From Streptosporangium saharense (GTDB taxonomy: Bacteria > Actinomycetota > Actinomycetes > Streptosporangiales > Streptosporangiaceae), in NCBI RefSeq assembly GCF_014203715.1, contig NZ_JACHJP010000015.1, positions 26,050 to 90,049 of the forward strand: a DNA stretch of 64,000 bases, given 5' to 3'. Under the pieces are notes generated by a model, which was not told where the DNA came from, searched no databases, and worked only from the letters and a program-made list of their open reading frames with translations. Below are positions 18,078 through 27,108 of the stretch, in pieces. Each line of letters opens with the position of its first letter. Position 1 is the first letter of the stretch. The translations under genes were made by a program, and so were the position numbers.

Positions 18078-19103
18078 CTAGCGGTAGCGGGCGACGCCCG
18101 TGCCGGGGACGACCTCGCCGAGCACCCACGCGGGCAGGCCGCGCTTGGCGAGCAGCGCCAGCGCCGGATCGACGGCCTCCGGCGCGACGATCGCGGCCAT
18201 GCCGACCCCGAGGTTGAACGTGCGGTCCATGTCGGCCTGCGCGACCTTCCCGTGCCCCGCGAGCAGCCCGAAGATCGCGGGCGGGGTCCAGGAGGAGCGG
18301 TCGAGCAGGGCGTCGAGCGTCGGCGGCAGCGAGCGGGACAGGTTGCCCTCAAGGCCGCCACCGGTGATGTGCGCGTAGGCGTGGACCTCCGTCGCGCGGG
18401 TCAGCTCAAGACAGTCCAGGGCGTAGATCCTGGTCGGTTCGAGCAGCTCCTCCCCGAGCGTACGGCCCAGCTCGGCGGGCTGGTCCTCCAGGGAGAGACC
18501 TGCCTGCGCGATGATGTGCCGTACCAGCGAGTAGCCGTTGGAGTGCACGCCCGAGGAGGCGAGCGCCAGCACCACGTCGCCCTCACGGACCCGGTCCCGG
18601 CCGAGCAGCTCGTCGCCCTCGACCACACCGGTCGCCGCGCCCGCGAGATCGTACTCGTCGGCGCCCATGGCGCCCGGGTGCTCGGCCGTCTCACCACCGA
18701 CGAGGGCGCAGCCAGCCAGGCGGCAGCCCTCGGCGACACCCCCGACGATCTCGGCGATCCGCTCCGGGACGACCTTGCCGCAGGCGATGTAGTCGGTCAT
18801 GAAGAGCGGCTCGGCGCCGCAGACCACCAGGTCGTCCACGACCATGCCGACCAGGTCGATGCCGATCGTGTCGTGCTTTCCGAGGCGCTGGGCCAGCATG
18901 ACCTTGGTGCCGACCCCGTCGGTCGAGGTGGTCAGCAGCGGACGCCGGTAGCCGAGCAGCGCCGAGGCGTCGAACAGACCGGCGAAGCCGCTGGCGTCGT
19001 CGACCACCTCGGGCCGCCGCGCACGCGCGACCTTCGCCTTCATCAGCTCGACGGCGCGCTCTCCGGCGTCGATGTCCACACCGGCGGCGGCGTAACTGGT
19101 CAT
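18078..19103 (-). CDS. purM: phosphoribosylformylglycinamidine cyclo-ligase (AIR synthetase)
   Basis: A 341-residue enzyme of purine synthesis: FGAM + ATP gives aminoimidazole ribonucleotide. N-terminal YAAAGVDIDAGERAVELMK, STDGVGTKVMLA, VCGAEPLFMTDYIACGK, GGETAEHPG and ITGGGLEGNL are standard PurM/PurL-superfamily ATP and substrate motifs. The ATG at 19103 gives the expected family start MTSYAAAGVD. It is 25 bases downstream of purF in the same direction and certainly co-transcribed with it. Confidence 0.96.
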   Translation of the reverse strand: MTSYAAAGVDIDAGERAVELMKAKVARARRPEVVDDASGFAGLFDASALLGYRRPLLTTSTDGVGTKVMLAQRLGKHDTIGIDLVGMVVDDLVVCGAEPLFMTDYIACGKVVPERIAEIVGGVAEGCRLAGCALVGGETAEHPGAMGADEYDLAGAATGVVEGDELLGRDRVREGDVVLALASSGVHSNGYSLVRHIIAQAGLSLEDQPAELGRTLGEELLEPTRIYALDCLELTRATEVHAYAHITGGGLEGNLSRSLPPTLDALLDRSSWTPPAIFGLLAGHGKVAQADMDRTFNLGVGMAAIVAPEAVDPALALLAKRGLPAWVLGEVVPGTGVARYR

Positions 19104-19128
19104 GCGGTCTCCGGGGTGTTCTGCGGGA

Positions 19129-20565
19129 TCACAGCTTGGCCTCAAGGACGTACTTGCCGACGTTGTCGCGGTCGATGGCGATCGGGTAGACGCCGTCGAA
19201 GCAGGCCCGGCAGAGCCGGTCCGCGGGGATCGTGGTCGCCGCGGTCAGCCCCTCAAGCGAGATGTAGCCGAGGGAGTCGGCCCCGAGGGAGGCGCGGATC
19301 TCCTCGACGCTGAGCGAACCGGCGATCAGCTCGGCCCGCGTCGCGAAGTCGATGCCGTAGAAGCACGGCCAGGCGACCGGCGGGGAGGAGATGCGGACGT
19401 GGACCTCCCTGGCACCCGCCTCACGCAGCATCTTGACGATCGCCCGCTGGGTGTTGCCGCGCACGATGGAGTCGTCGACGACCACCAGGCGCTTGCCCGC
19501 GACGACCTCCTTCAGCGGGTTGAGCTTCAGCCGGATGCCGAGCTGACGGATCGTCTGGGACGGCTGGATGAACGTGCGGCCGACGTAGGAGTTCTTGACC
19601 AGGCCCTGGCCGTACGGGATGCCGCTCTCCTCGGCGTAGCCGACGGCGGCGGGGGTGCCCGACTCGGGCGTCGGGATGACCAGGTCGGCCTCGACGGGGT
19701 GCTCGCGGGCCAGCACGCGGCCGACCTCGACGCGGGTGGTCTGCACGCCACGCCCGGCGATCGTGGTGTCGGGACGGGCCAGGTAGACGTACTCGAACAG
19801 GCAGCCCTTGGGCTCGGCGATCGCGAACTTGCGCGAGCGCACGCCCCGCTCGTCGATGGTGAGCAGCTCGCCAGGCTCGATCTCGCGGACGAAGGTCGCG
19901 CCCACGATGTCGAGCGCGGCGGTCTCCGAGGCGACGACCCAGCCGCGTTCGAGACGGCCGAGCACCAGCGGGCGGATGCCCTGCGGGTCACGGGCAGCAT
20001 AGAGGGTGCGCTCGTCCATGAAGACGAGCGAGTAGGCACCCTTGACCTGGGGGAGAAGCTCGGCGGCCGCGTCCTCGATGGGCTGGCTGCGGTCCTGGGC
20101 GAGCAGTGAGGCGAGCACCTCGGTGTCGGTAGTCGCCCTGGTCGAGCCGGGGGCGAGCCGCTGGGACAGCTCGGGAGTGTTGATCAGGTTTCCGTTGTGG
20201 GCGAGCGCAAGGCCGCCCTCCTCGGTCGAGCTCAGTGTCGGCTGGGCGTTCTCCCAGACGCTCGACCCGGTGGTCGAGTAGCGGCAGTGACCGACCGCCA
20301 GGTGGCCGCGGAGGGTTCCGAGGATCGACTCGTCGAAGACCTGGGCGACAAGCCCCATGTCCTTGTAGACGAGGATGCGGCTGCCCTCGCTGACCGCGAT
20401 GCCCGCGGACTCCTGTCCGCGGTGCTGCAACGCGTACAGCCCGTAGTAGGTGAGTTTGGAGACTTCCTCCCCTGGTGCCCAGACGCCGAAGACGCCGCAC
20501 GCGTCTTTCGGGGGCCGGTCACGGGGGTCAAGGTCATGGCTCAGCTGGCCGTCGCCTTTCAGCAC
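19129..20565 (-). CDS. purF: amidophosphoribosyltransferase
   Basis: A 478-residue enzyme of the first committed purine step (PRPP + Gln to phosphoribosylamine). A short propeptide ends at the nucleophilic Cys of DACGVFGVW, so N-terminal processing is expected. Four Cys in GCLFEYVY, PCFYGID and CRAC fit the iron-sulfur (Bacillus-type) class. The PRPP site is VVVDDSIVRGNT. The GTG at 20565 is chosen because the following GDGQLSHDL aligns with the known Streptomyces start. The leader is short, without a clear ribosome site, so translation may be near-leaderless. Confidence 0.95.
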   Translation of the reverse strand: MLKGDGQLSHDLDPRDRPPKDACGVFGVWAPGEEVSKLTYYGLYALQHRGQESAGIAVSEGSRILVYKDMGLVAQVFDESILGTLRGHLAVGHCRYSTTGSSVWENAQPTLSSTEEGGLALAHNGNLINTPELSQRLAPGSTRATTDTEVLASLLAQDRSQPIEDAAAELLPQVKGAYSLVFMDERTLYAARDPQGIRPLVLGRLERGWVVASETAALDIVGATFVREIEPGELLTIDERGVRSRKFAIAEPKGCLFEYVYLARPDTTIAGRGVQTTRVEVGRVLAREHPVEADLVIPTPESGTPAAVGYAEESGIPYGQGLVKNSYVGRTFIQPSQTIRQLGIRLKLNPLKEVVAGKRLVVVDDSIVRGNTQRAIVKMLREAGAREVHVRISSPPVAWPCFYGIDFATRAELIAGSLSVEEIRASLGADSLGYISLEGLTAATTIPADRLCRACFDGVYPIAIDRDNVGKYVLEAKL

Positions 20566-20734
20566 ATGCTTCAGTCTAGGTCGGCTTCCTCGCTGCTCGA
20601 ACCCGGGGGCCGTATCCACCGTCTGCCGCACCCTTGCCGAACAATCGTCGGCGTTTTGCCGTGTCGGCCTGTTTCACGGCAATGAGCCGGGGGAGGGTAG
20701 ATATCCGGCATCCCTACACGTCGGGAGCGTGGAC

Positions 20735-22105
20735 GTGACAACACCTGAGGACCCGAACCAGCCTGATCCGCGGCGGGAGCAGCGGGACCGGTGGCCCGAG
20801 GGGGAGCCGGAGGAGACGCCAGGCCGGGACCCGGCCCCGGGGGAGGAGCCCGAGCCGCGCTCTCCCGACCCCAGGCGCCCGATCCCCGAGGAGCCTGAGC
20901 CATGGTCCCCCGAACCACGCGGCCCGGTACCCCGCGAGCCGGGAACACCCGAACCTGGAGAGCCGGGAACGCCGGGTCCGGGAGGGCCGGGGCCGGGGTC
21001 GCCCGGGCCGGGAGAGAGACCGCCCGGCGAGAGGCCTCCGTGGGAGAGGCCGCCGGGGGAGCCGCTCTCCATACCCGACGAGCCGGTGACCCCGCGTCAT
21101 CCCGACATGCCGACGGCTCCCGAGGTTCCCGAACCCCTTCAGAACGACTCCACGGAGCGGTTCCAGCACCCCGAGCCCGGCCAGTACGGCGGGCAGCACG
21201 CCGGGCGTCCCGAGGGCATCCCCGGAACCAGTCCCTACGGGGGCCAGGGCACGCCGTACGGCCAGAGTCCCCCGAGCCGGGGAGCCCACGCCGCAGGCCG
21301 GGAGGAGCCTCCGGGTACTTCGGGACAGGAGCCTCCGGTTTGGGGCACCCCGGCCCAGGGCGCTTCAGGGCAGGGCGCGCCGTACGGGCAGGAGTCTTCG
21401 GGACAGGGCACTTCGGGGCAGGGCGTGCCGTACGGGCAGGAACCCGGTGAGCGGGGCACGCCGTACGGCGGGCAGGGTGGGCAGGCGCGGCCCGGGGAGT
21501 GGGAGGCGCCGTCCTACGGCCAGCAGGCCGCCCACGGCCAGGAGAGCCAGGAAGGCCCCTACGGCCAGGGGCAGCAGGGCTATCCGGGAACCGGCCAGGG
21601 ACCTCAGGGGTATCCAGAGACAGGCCAGGGGTACCCGGGAACCGGTCAGGGGTATCCAGGGGCGGGTCAGGAGTATCCGGGGGCCGGGCAGGGGCAGCCG
21701 TACCAGGCTCCGCTGACACCGGGGGGACCCGGCTATCCGGGGGCGCCGCCGTACCAGGGGGGCTATCAGAGCCCGTACCAGAAGTCGGGAGGCGGGCTCG
21801 GCACGACGGCGCTCGTACTGGGCATCGCGAGCATCTTCCTGCTCCTGGCGTGTGGCCTCGGTGTGCTGACGGCCATCGCCGGACTGATCATCGGCCTCGT
21901 CGCCCTCGCCAAGAACTCCAACCGGGGCCGTGCCATCTGGGGCATCGCGCTGAGCGCGCTGGCGCTGGTCCTCGCCGTGGTGTTCCTGACGTGGTTCTAC
22001 AGCAGGGTCGGCGACTGCATGAACCTGCCGCAGAATCTGCAGCAGCGCTGCGTCGAGGAGCGGCTGGGCGTGCAGGTCCAGAGCGCGCCACAGTGGTTGC
22101 CGTAG
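20735..22105 (+). CDS. proline/glycine-rich DUF4190-type membrane protein
   Basis: A 456-residue protein. Residues about 1-345 are a disordered cytoplasmic region of Pro/Glu/Gly then Gln/Gly/Tyr repeats (QGYPGTG-like heptads). Two hydrophobic helices follow near 360-425 with the DUF4190 pattern TTALVLGIASIFLLLACGL, GLIIGLVALAK and RAIWGIALSALAL, then a short external tail containing two Cys. Proteins of this design are common in actinobacteria, and some cluster with division genes; the role is unknown. The GTG at 20735 has GGGAG seven bases upstream. It is divergent from purF. Confidence 0.85.
   Translation: MTTPEDPNQPDPRREQRDRWPEGEPEETPGRDPAPGEEPEPRSPDPRRPIPEEPEPWSPEPRGPVPREPGTPEPGEPGTPGPGGPGPGSPGPGERPPGERPPWERPPGEPLSIPDEPVTPRHPDMPTAPEVPEPLQNDSTERFQHPEPGQYGGQHAGRPEGIPGTSPYGGQGTPYGQSPPSRGAHAAGREEPPGTSGQEPPVWGTPAQGASGQGAPYGQESSGQGTSGQGVPYGQEPGERGTPYGGQGGQARPGEWEAPSYGQQAAHGQESQEGPYGQGQQGYPGTGQGPQGYPETGQGYPGTGQGYPGAGQEYPGAGQGQPYQAPLTPGGPGYPGAPPYQGGYQSPYQKSGGGLGTTALVLGIASIFLLLACGLGVLTAIAGLIIGLVALAKNSNRGRAIWGIALSALALVLAVVFLTWFYSRVGDCMNLPQNLQQRCVEERLGVQVQSAPQWLP
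21605..21710 (+). repeat. 21-bp tandem repeat coding for QGYPGAG-like heptads
   Basis: About five imperfect 21-bp units of the form CAGGGGTATCCAGGGGCGGGT within the DUF4190 protein gene. They preserve the frame and look prone to copy-number change. Confidence 0.75.
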
Positions 22106-22191
22106 CGGCGGAAGCCTTCAGATGACGGGCAAGGCCGCGTGGTGAGGGTTCCCAGGCGACGGGAAGGCGCGTGAGGGAGCCGGTGAGGGCC

Positions 22192-22638
22192 TCAGACGAC
22201 GGGGAGGTGGGGGGACAGGTCGGCGCGGCTTCCGCTCGCTGTGACTCTGCCCTCGTCTGAGGCGCGTTCCCAGGTCAGGCGGCCCGTGGCCAGTTCGAGC
22301 CAGGTGAGCGCGTCGGTCTCGATCACGTTCGGCGGGGTGCCCCGGGTGTGCCGGGGACCCTCGACGCACTGCACGGCGGCGTACGGCGGGACCCGCACCT
22401 CGACGGTCCGCCCGGGCGCCGCCGTGGCCAGCCGGTCGAGCAGGTGCCGTACGGCGAGGCGGGCGGCCTCCCGCTCGGGGCGCAGACCGCGGTCGTAGGC
22501 CCGCAGCACCACGGCGACGCAGGCCCCGAGCAGCTCGGCGAGCGTCTCCCCACCGTCGTAGGGGGGCTCGCCGAGCGCGTCGAGCTGGGCGTCGAGGGCG
22601 GCGTGGACCTTGGCGGGGTCCGGCTTGTGAGGAGGCAC
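22192..22638 (-). CDS. sterol-carrier-protein-like family protein (SCP-2 fold)
   Basis: A 148-residue soluble protein resembling the actinobacterial sterol carrier family ortholog found near purine genes. An N-terminal helical segment (VHAALDAQLDALGEPPY, HLLDRLA) precedes an SCP-2-like domain with VRVPPYAAVQCVEGP, RGTPPNVIETDALTWLELA and TGRLTWERA. The family has a lipid-binding fold but no proven ligand. GTG 22638 is preferred to ATG 22719 because it follows GATGGGGG and the intervening residues are low complexity. The start codon is 75 bases from the PHO-like repeat of the divergent phoX gene. Confidence 0.75.
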   Translation of the reverse strand: MPPHKPDPAKVHAALDAQLDALGEPPYDGGETLAELLGACVAVVLRAYDRGLRPEREAARLAVRHLLDRLATAAPGRTVEVRVPPYAAVQCVEGPRHTRGTPPNVIETDALTWLELATGRLTWERASDEGRVTASGSRADLSPHLPVV

Positions 22639-22713
22639 GCCCCCATCATCCCGCGAGTCCGGCCGGGGGTGGATGGGGATCGCGACGCATGCTTCATCGG
22701 GTGGGCAGGCGTC

Positions 22714-22731
22714 GTTCACTTCGGGTTACCC
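22714..22731 (+). promoter_or_regulatory. putative PHO box (PhoP binding direct repeat)
   Basis: GTTCACT (22714-22720), TCGG, GTTACCC (22725-22731): two heptamers spaced 11 bp apart, matching the actinobacterial PHO box of 11-bp direct repeats with GTTCACC cores. It lies 53 bases upstream of the phosphatase start. The coupling of site and gene type makes PhoP control likely; further units are not obvious. Confidence 0.55.
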
Positions 22732-22783
22732 GGGTCCTCGTAACGTCCAGCCGAACCGATCGCACACAACCTTGGAGGCCCAC

Positions 22784-24853
22784 GTGGCGAACGTGTCACC
22801 GAGTAGAGCGCTTCCCCTGCTGACGAGCCCCCACAAGGGGGGACGCAGCGCGCTGACCTGCCGGTTCCGCTGCGGCAACCAGTGCGCCCACGACGTGCAG
22901 AACACCAGCGAGAACGCCTACTTCGGGGACGTGGTCGCCGAGATCGTCTCGCGTCGCGGGGTGCTGCGCGCGGGCACCCTCGGCGCGCTCGCGCTCGGCG
23001 CCGTCGCCGTGGGCGCCGCCCCCGCGGCGGCCACCCCCGGTCACAACGGCAACCACGGTCACAGTGGTAACAACGGCAGGCTCGGGTTCACCGCGGTGCC
23101 GCCGAACACCGATGACAGGGTGACGGTTCCCGAGGGCTACCAGACGGCGCCGGTCGTGCGCTGGGGTGACCCGGTGCTGCCCGACGCGCCCGCCTTCGAC
23201 TTCGAGAACCAGACCGCGGCCGCGCAGGCCAAGCAGTTCGGCTACAACAACGACTTCGTCACCTTCTTCCCGCTGGGCACCCAGCGTGGCCTGCTCTGGG
23301 TCAACCACGAGTACACCGACGAGAACCTGATGTTCCGCGGTTACACGACCGGCGAGGCCGCGACCGAGGAGCAGATCAGGATCGCGCTGGCCGCGCACGG
23401 CGGCTCGGTGGTCGAGGTCGAGCGGGTCGGCGGGACCGGGCAGTGGCGGCTCGTCACCCGGGGACGCCGCCGCTACAACCGGCGGATCACGGCGCTGACC
23501 CCGATGCGCTTCACCGGCCCCGCGGCGGGCAGCGACCTGCTCAGGACGGCCGCCGACCCGGCGGGCACCACCCCGGTCGGCACGCTCAACAACTGCGCGG
23601 GCGGCACGACGCCGTGGGGGACGGTGCTGAGCGGCGAGGAGAACTTCAACCAGTACTTCGTCAACGGCAACGGCGTTCCCGAGGCGCAGAAGCCGTACCT
23701 GACCCGGTACGGCGTGAGCCCCACGACCGGCATCCCGTCGGGCAACCGCAGGTTCGACCGGGTCGAGGAGCGTTTCGACCTGGCCAAGCACCCCAATGAG
23801 ATCAATAGGTTCGGGTGGATCGTGGAGATCGACCCGTTCGACCCCACCTCGACCCCGATCAAGCGCACCGCCCTGGGCAGGCTCGCCCACGAGGGCGCGA
23901 CCACCACGCTGGCCAGGGACGGCCGGGTCGTGGCCTACATGGGCGACGACTCCCGGTTCGAGTACGTTTACAAGTTCGTCTCCAAGCGGCGTTACATCCC
24001 CGGCTTCGACCGGCACAACCGGACGCTGCTCGACGAGGGCACGCTGTACGTCGCGAAGTTCACCGGCGACAGCCCCGTGAAGGAGATCGACGGCAGTGGC
24101 AAGCTGCCCTCGGACGGGCGTTTCGACGGCTCCGGGCAGTGGATCCCGCTGGTGACCGGTGGTGTCTCGCACGTGCCGGGGATGACGGCCCAGGAGGTCC
24201 TCGTCTACACCAGGATCGCGGCGGACAAGGTGGGCGCCACCAAGATGGACCGCCCCGAGGACGTGGAGCGCAACCCGGTCACCGGGGGCGTCTACGTGGC
24301 GCTGACCAACAACACCAACCGGACCCCGGCCCAGGTGGACGAGGCCAACCCGCGTCCCGCCAACAAGCACGGCCATATCCTGGAGATCACGGAGCTGCGG
24401 GACGACGCGGGCGCCACGACCTTCTCCTGGTCGCTGCCGCTGGTCTGCGGTGACCCGAGCGACCCGACGACCTACTTCGCCGGGTTCGACAAGACGAAGG
24501 TCTCGCCGATCTCCTGTCCGGACAACGTCGCCTTCGACGGCGAGGGCAACCTCTGGATCTCCACAGACGGCAACCAGCTCGGCGCCAACGACGGCCTGTT
24601 CGTCATGCCGGTGCGCGGTTCTGAGCGCGGCCACCTCAAGCAGTTCCTGAGCGTCCCGGTCGGCGCGGAGACCTGCGGTCCCCTGGTCAGTCCCGACCAG
24701 CGCAGTGTCTTCACGGCCATCCAGCACCCCGGGGAGACCAACGGCGCCACCCCGGAGGCGCCGAGCAGCCACTGGCCGGACGGGGGCACGAGCCAGCCCC
24801 GCCCCGCCGTGGTGGTCACCTGGCACCGGCGGGGCGGGAGGGTCGGTTCCTGA
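22784..24853 (+). CDS. PhoX-type (DUF839) secreted alkaline phosphatase, Tat substrate
   Basis: A 689-residue exported protein of the PhoX/DUF839 family, metal-dependent phosphatases that release phosphate from esters. The long N-terminus reads SRALPLLTSPHKGG and CRFRCGNQCAHD, followed by the Tat motif SRRGVLR near residue 60 and an Ala-rich signal h-region ending about residue 87. The body has LLWVNHEYTDE, NNCAGGTTPWGT, GWIVEIDPFDP and PDNVAFDGEGNLWISTDGN, typical PhoX beta-propeller blocks. The GTG at 22784 has TTGGAGG five bases upstream. A PHO-box-like repeat precedes it. Confidence 0.9.
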   Translation: MANVSPSRALPLLTSPHKGGRSALTCRFRCGNQCAHDVQNTSENAYFGDVVAEIVSRRGVLRAGTLGALALGAVAVGAAPAAATPGHNGNHGHSGNNGRLGFTAVPPNTDDRVTVPEGYQTAPVVRWGDPVLPDAPAFDFENQTAAAQAKQFGYNNDFVTFFPLGTQRGLLWVNHEYTDENLMFRGYTTGEAATEEQIRIALAAHGGSVVEVERVGGTGQWRLVTRGRRRYNRRITALTPMRFTGPAAGSDLLRTAADPAGTTPVGTLNNCAGGTTPWGTVLSGEENFNQYFVNGNGVPEAQKPYLTRYGVSPTTGIPSGNRRFDRVEERFDLAKHPNEINRFGWIVEIDPFDPTSTPIKRTALGRLAHEGATTTLARDGRVVAYMGDDSRFEYVYKFVSKRRYIPGFDRHNRTLLDEGTLYVAKFTGDSPVKEIDGSGKLPSDGRFDGSGQWIPLVTGGVSHVPGMTAQEVLVYTRIAADKVGATKMDRPEDVERNPVTGGVYVALTNNTNRTPAQVDEANPRPANKHGHILEITELRDDAGATTFSWSLPLVCGDPSDPTTYFAGFDKTKVSPISCPDNVAFDGEGNLWISTDGNQLGANDGLFVMPVRGSERGHLKQFLSVPVGAETCGPLVSPDQRSVFTAIQHPGETNGATPEAPSSHWPDGGTSQPRPAVVVTWHRRGGRVGS

Positions 24854-24917
24854 CCCGGTGAGCCCGGTGCCGCCCGCGTGCCCCCCTGGGCGGGGTGCGC
24901 GGGCGGCGCCGTACCTC

Positions 24918-26357
24918 TCATCCCTGGGCCATCGCCGGTACGGCCTCCGTGGGCCTGTCCTCGTCCCGTCCCTGGCCGGAGCGGCGCAGGGAGAACAGGC
25001 TGACCGGCACTCCGACCAGCACGATGGCCGCCGCGATCACCAGGGTTCCCCGGTAGGCGTCGAGGAAGGCCGTCAGCGGGGCCACGCCGTCCGCGAGGAA
25101 GGCCGTCTGCCTGCCGTTCAGGATGGCCCCGAGGATCGTGATGCCGAGCAGGCCGAAGATCTCCCGTGAGACGTTCAGCGCGCCCGCGGCGATCCCGGCG
25201 CGGTCGGCGGGGAGCATGCCTAGCACGGTCGTGGTGACCGGAACGAGCAGGCCGCCGCCGAGCCCGTAGAGCAGGAACCACGGCAGCAGGTCGCCGATGG
25301 TGCCGCCCTGGCCGACGAAGGAGATCCCGAAGAACGCCACGGCCATCACCAGGAGGCCCACCGCCACGGTCAGCGCGGTGCCGATGAGCTGGCTGATCCT
25401 GGGGGAGAGACCGGCGCTCACGGCCATCAGCAGGGCCATCGGCACGAAGGAGGCCCCGGCCTCAAGGGGGGAGAAGCCCAGCGCGTTCTGCATGTAGAGC
25501 GCGGTGAAGAAGTAGATCCCGAACACGCCGAACGCCCACAGGCCGATCGAGAGCATGCCCCCGCTGACCACCCGCGACCTGAACAGCGACAGGTCGATCA
25601 TGGGTTCCCGGCTGCGGCGCTCGATCACCACGAACGCCAGCGCCGAGGCGACGGCCAGCCCGAACGCGCCGAGGATCTCCGGCGAGGTCCATCCGGCCCG
25701 TCCGCCCTCGATGAGCGCGTAGGTCAGGGTGAACATCGCGAGGCTCGACGTGGCCAGGCCGGGCAGGTCGAGGCCGTGCCGTACGCGCTCGTCGGAGGTG
25801 TCCCTGATCGCCCAGAGGGTCAGGCCGATCGTCGCCAGCCCGACGGGCACGTTGATCAGGTAGATCCAGCCCCAGTGCCAGTTCTCGCTGATGAATCCGC
25901 CGGTCAGCGGGCCGAGGGCCAGGGCGAGCGCGCCGACGGAGCTCCACAGGCCGATGGCGGTCGCGCGTTCCTTCGCGTCAGGGAAGACGGATCTGATCAG
26001 GGCGAGCGCGGTCGGGGTCAGGAGCGCGGCGCCGACGCCCTGCACGGCCCTGGCGGCGATCAGCGTGGCGCCGTTGGTGGCCAGGCCCGCGGCGAGGGAG
26101 GCCAGGGTGAAGACGCTCAGCCCGATCACGAAGATCCGCCGTCGTCCGAGGACGTCGGCGAGCCGTCCTCCGGCCAGCATCAGTCCGGCGAAGACCAGGA
26201 TGTAGCTGCTGACGATCCATTCGAGCCCGGACAGGCTCAGCCCGAGGTCCCGCTGGATCGTCGGCAGCGCGACGTTCACCACGTTGTTGTCGAGATATGT
26301 CGTGAAGGTCCCGAGGGAGATCGCTCCCAGTGCCCACCATCTACGGCCGGTTGCCAC
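24918..26357 (-). CDS. DHA2-type MFS drug/proton antiporter (14 TM)
   Basis: A 479-residue major facilitator protein of the EmrB/QacA group with about 14 membrane helices. Motif A is GRLADVLGRRRIF; motif D-like LDNNVVNVALPTIQRDL is in helix 1; motif C-like GPLTGGFISENW is present. Such pumps export antibiotics or toxic compounds in exchange for protons. It is divergent from a TetR gene across an AT-rich, palindrome-rich 82-base region, the standard arrangement for repressor-controlled efflux. The substrate is unknown. Confidence 0.92.
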   Translation of the reverse strand: MATGRRWWALGAISLGTFTTYLDNNVVNVALPTIQRDLGLSLSGLEWIVSSYILVFAGLMLAGGRLADVLGRRRIFVIGLSVFTLASLAAGLATNGATLIAARAVQGVGAALLTPTALALIRSVFPDAKERATAIGLWSSVGALALALGPLTGGFISENWHWGWIYLINVPVGLATIGLTLWAIRDTSDERVRHGLDLPGLATSSLAMFTLTYALIEGGRAGWTSPEILGAFGLAVASALAFVVIERRSREPMIDLSLFRSRVVSGGMLSIGLWAFGVFGIYFFTALYMQNALGFSPLEAGASFVPMALLMAVSAGLSPRISQLIGTALTVAVGLLVMAVAFFGISFVGQGGTIGDLLPWFLLYGLGGGLLVPVTTTVLGMLPADRAGIAAGALNVSREIFGLLGITILGAILNGRQTAFLADGVAPLTAFLDAYRGTLVIAAAIVLVGVPVSLFSLRRSGQGRDEDRPTEAVPAMAQG

Positions 26358-26366
26358 GTCAACTCC

Positions 26367-26426
26367 TATACGGCGTACTTATACGTTGTACATGTACATG
26401 GCATAGTTGAGCTTGTACGGCGTATA
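26367..26426. promoter_or_regulatory. operator palindromes between MFS pump and TetR gene
   Basis: TATACGGCGTAC (26367-26378) is inverted as GTACGGCGTATA (26415-26426), and between them is the perfect 12-bp palindrome TGTACATGTACA (26387-26398). The region is AT-rich against a GC-rich background and holds both divergent promoters, so it is the likely binding target of the TetR protein. Confidence 0.65.
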
Positions 26427-26439
26427 GTTGTCAACCGTG

Positions 26440-27108
26440 ATGGGAAAACTGACCCGCGACGCCGTCATCGAGCAGGCTCTGCGCATCGGTGACGACGAGG
26501 GACTCCAGGCGGTGACCATCAGGCGGCTCGCCCAGGACCTGGGTGTCACGCCCATGGCGCTGTACTGGCACTTCAAGAACAAGGAGCAGCTCACCGTCGG
26601 CATGGGCGACCACCTCGTGCGCGGCTTCGCGACCGAGGAGGACGCGACCGGGCCGTGGAACGAGCGGCTGCGCAGGCTCGTCGGCGGCCTGGTCGACGTG
26701 CTGCGGCGGCACGCGTGCGCCGCCTCCGTGCTTGAGGAAGTGGACCAGATGGAGGTGCCGAGCTTCCTGCGCGTGTGGGACACCGCTCTCGGCCTGATCA
26801 ACCAGGCCGGGTTCACCTACGAGGAGAGCTGCCTGATCGCCAGATACCTCCTGAAGGGCGCCATCGCCCTCGCCGGAGGGGAGGCCCGCGACAGGCACGG
26901 GCGGTCGGACCTGGAGGCGGCGGAGGCCAGACGGGTCAAGCGGCTCGGCCTGCAGTCGCTGCCACGCGACTCCTACCCGCACATCGTGGAGATGGCCGCC
27001 CCGCTCGTGGACGGCTGCTCGGCCGAGGTCTACGACACCTTCGGCGTCGATCTGCTGATCGGCGGTGTCGAGGTCATGGCGGCCCGCCGTACGGCATCGT
27101 CAGCGTGA
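26440..27108 (+). CDS. TetR-family repressor of the adjacent MFS pump
   Basis: A 222-residue regulator. The HTH domain (about 5-55) reads LTRDAVIEQALRIGDDEGL and TIRRLAQDLGVTPMALYWHF; the C-terminal part resembles the TetR_C ligand domain. This subgroup commonly represses a divergent efflux gene and is released by the pump substrate. ATG 26440 is chosen; GTG 26437 and TTG 26428 are in frame. The last bases overlap the convergent second MFS gene by 9 bp. Confidence 0.9.
   Translation: MGKLTRDAVIEQALRIGDDEGLQAVTIRRLAQDLGVTPMALYWHFKNKEQLTVGMGDHLVRGFATEEDATGPWNERLRRLVGGLVDVLRRHACAASVLEEVDQMEVPSFLRVWDTALGLINQAGFTYEESCLIARYLLKGAIALAGGEARDRHGRSDLEAAEARRVKRLGLQSLPRDSYPHIVEMAAPLVDGCSAEVYDTFGVDLLIGGVEVMAARRTASSA

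Noticed and set aside
22796..24826. 676-codon minus-strand frame opposite phoX
   Set aside because: Antisense shadow of a strongly supported gene; low-complexity Arg/Gly/Val product.
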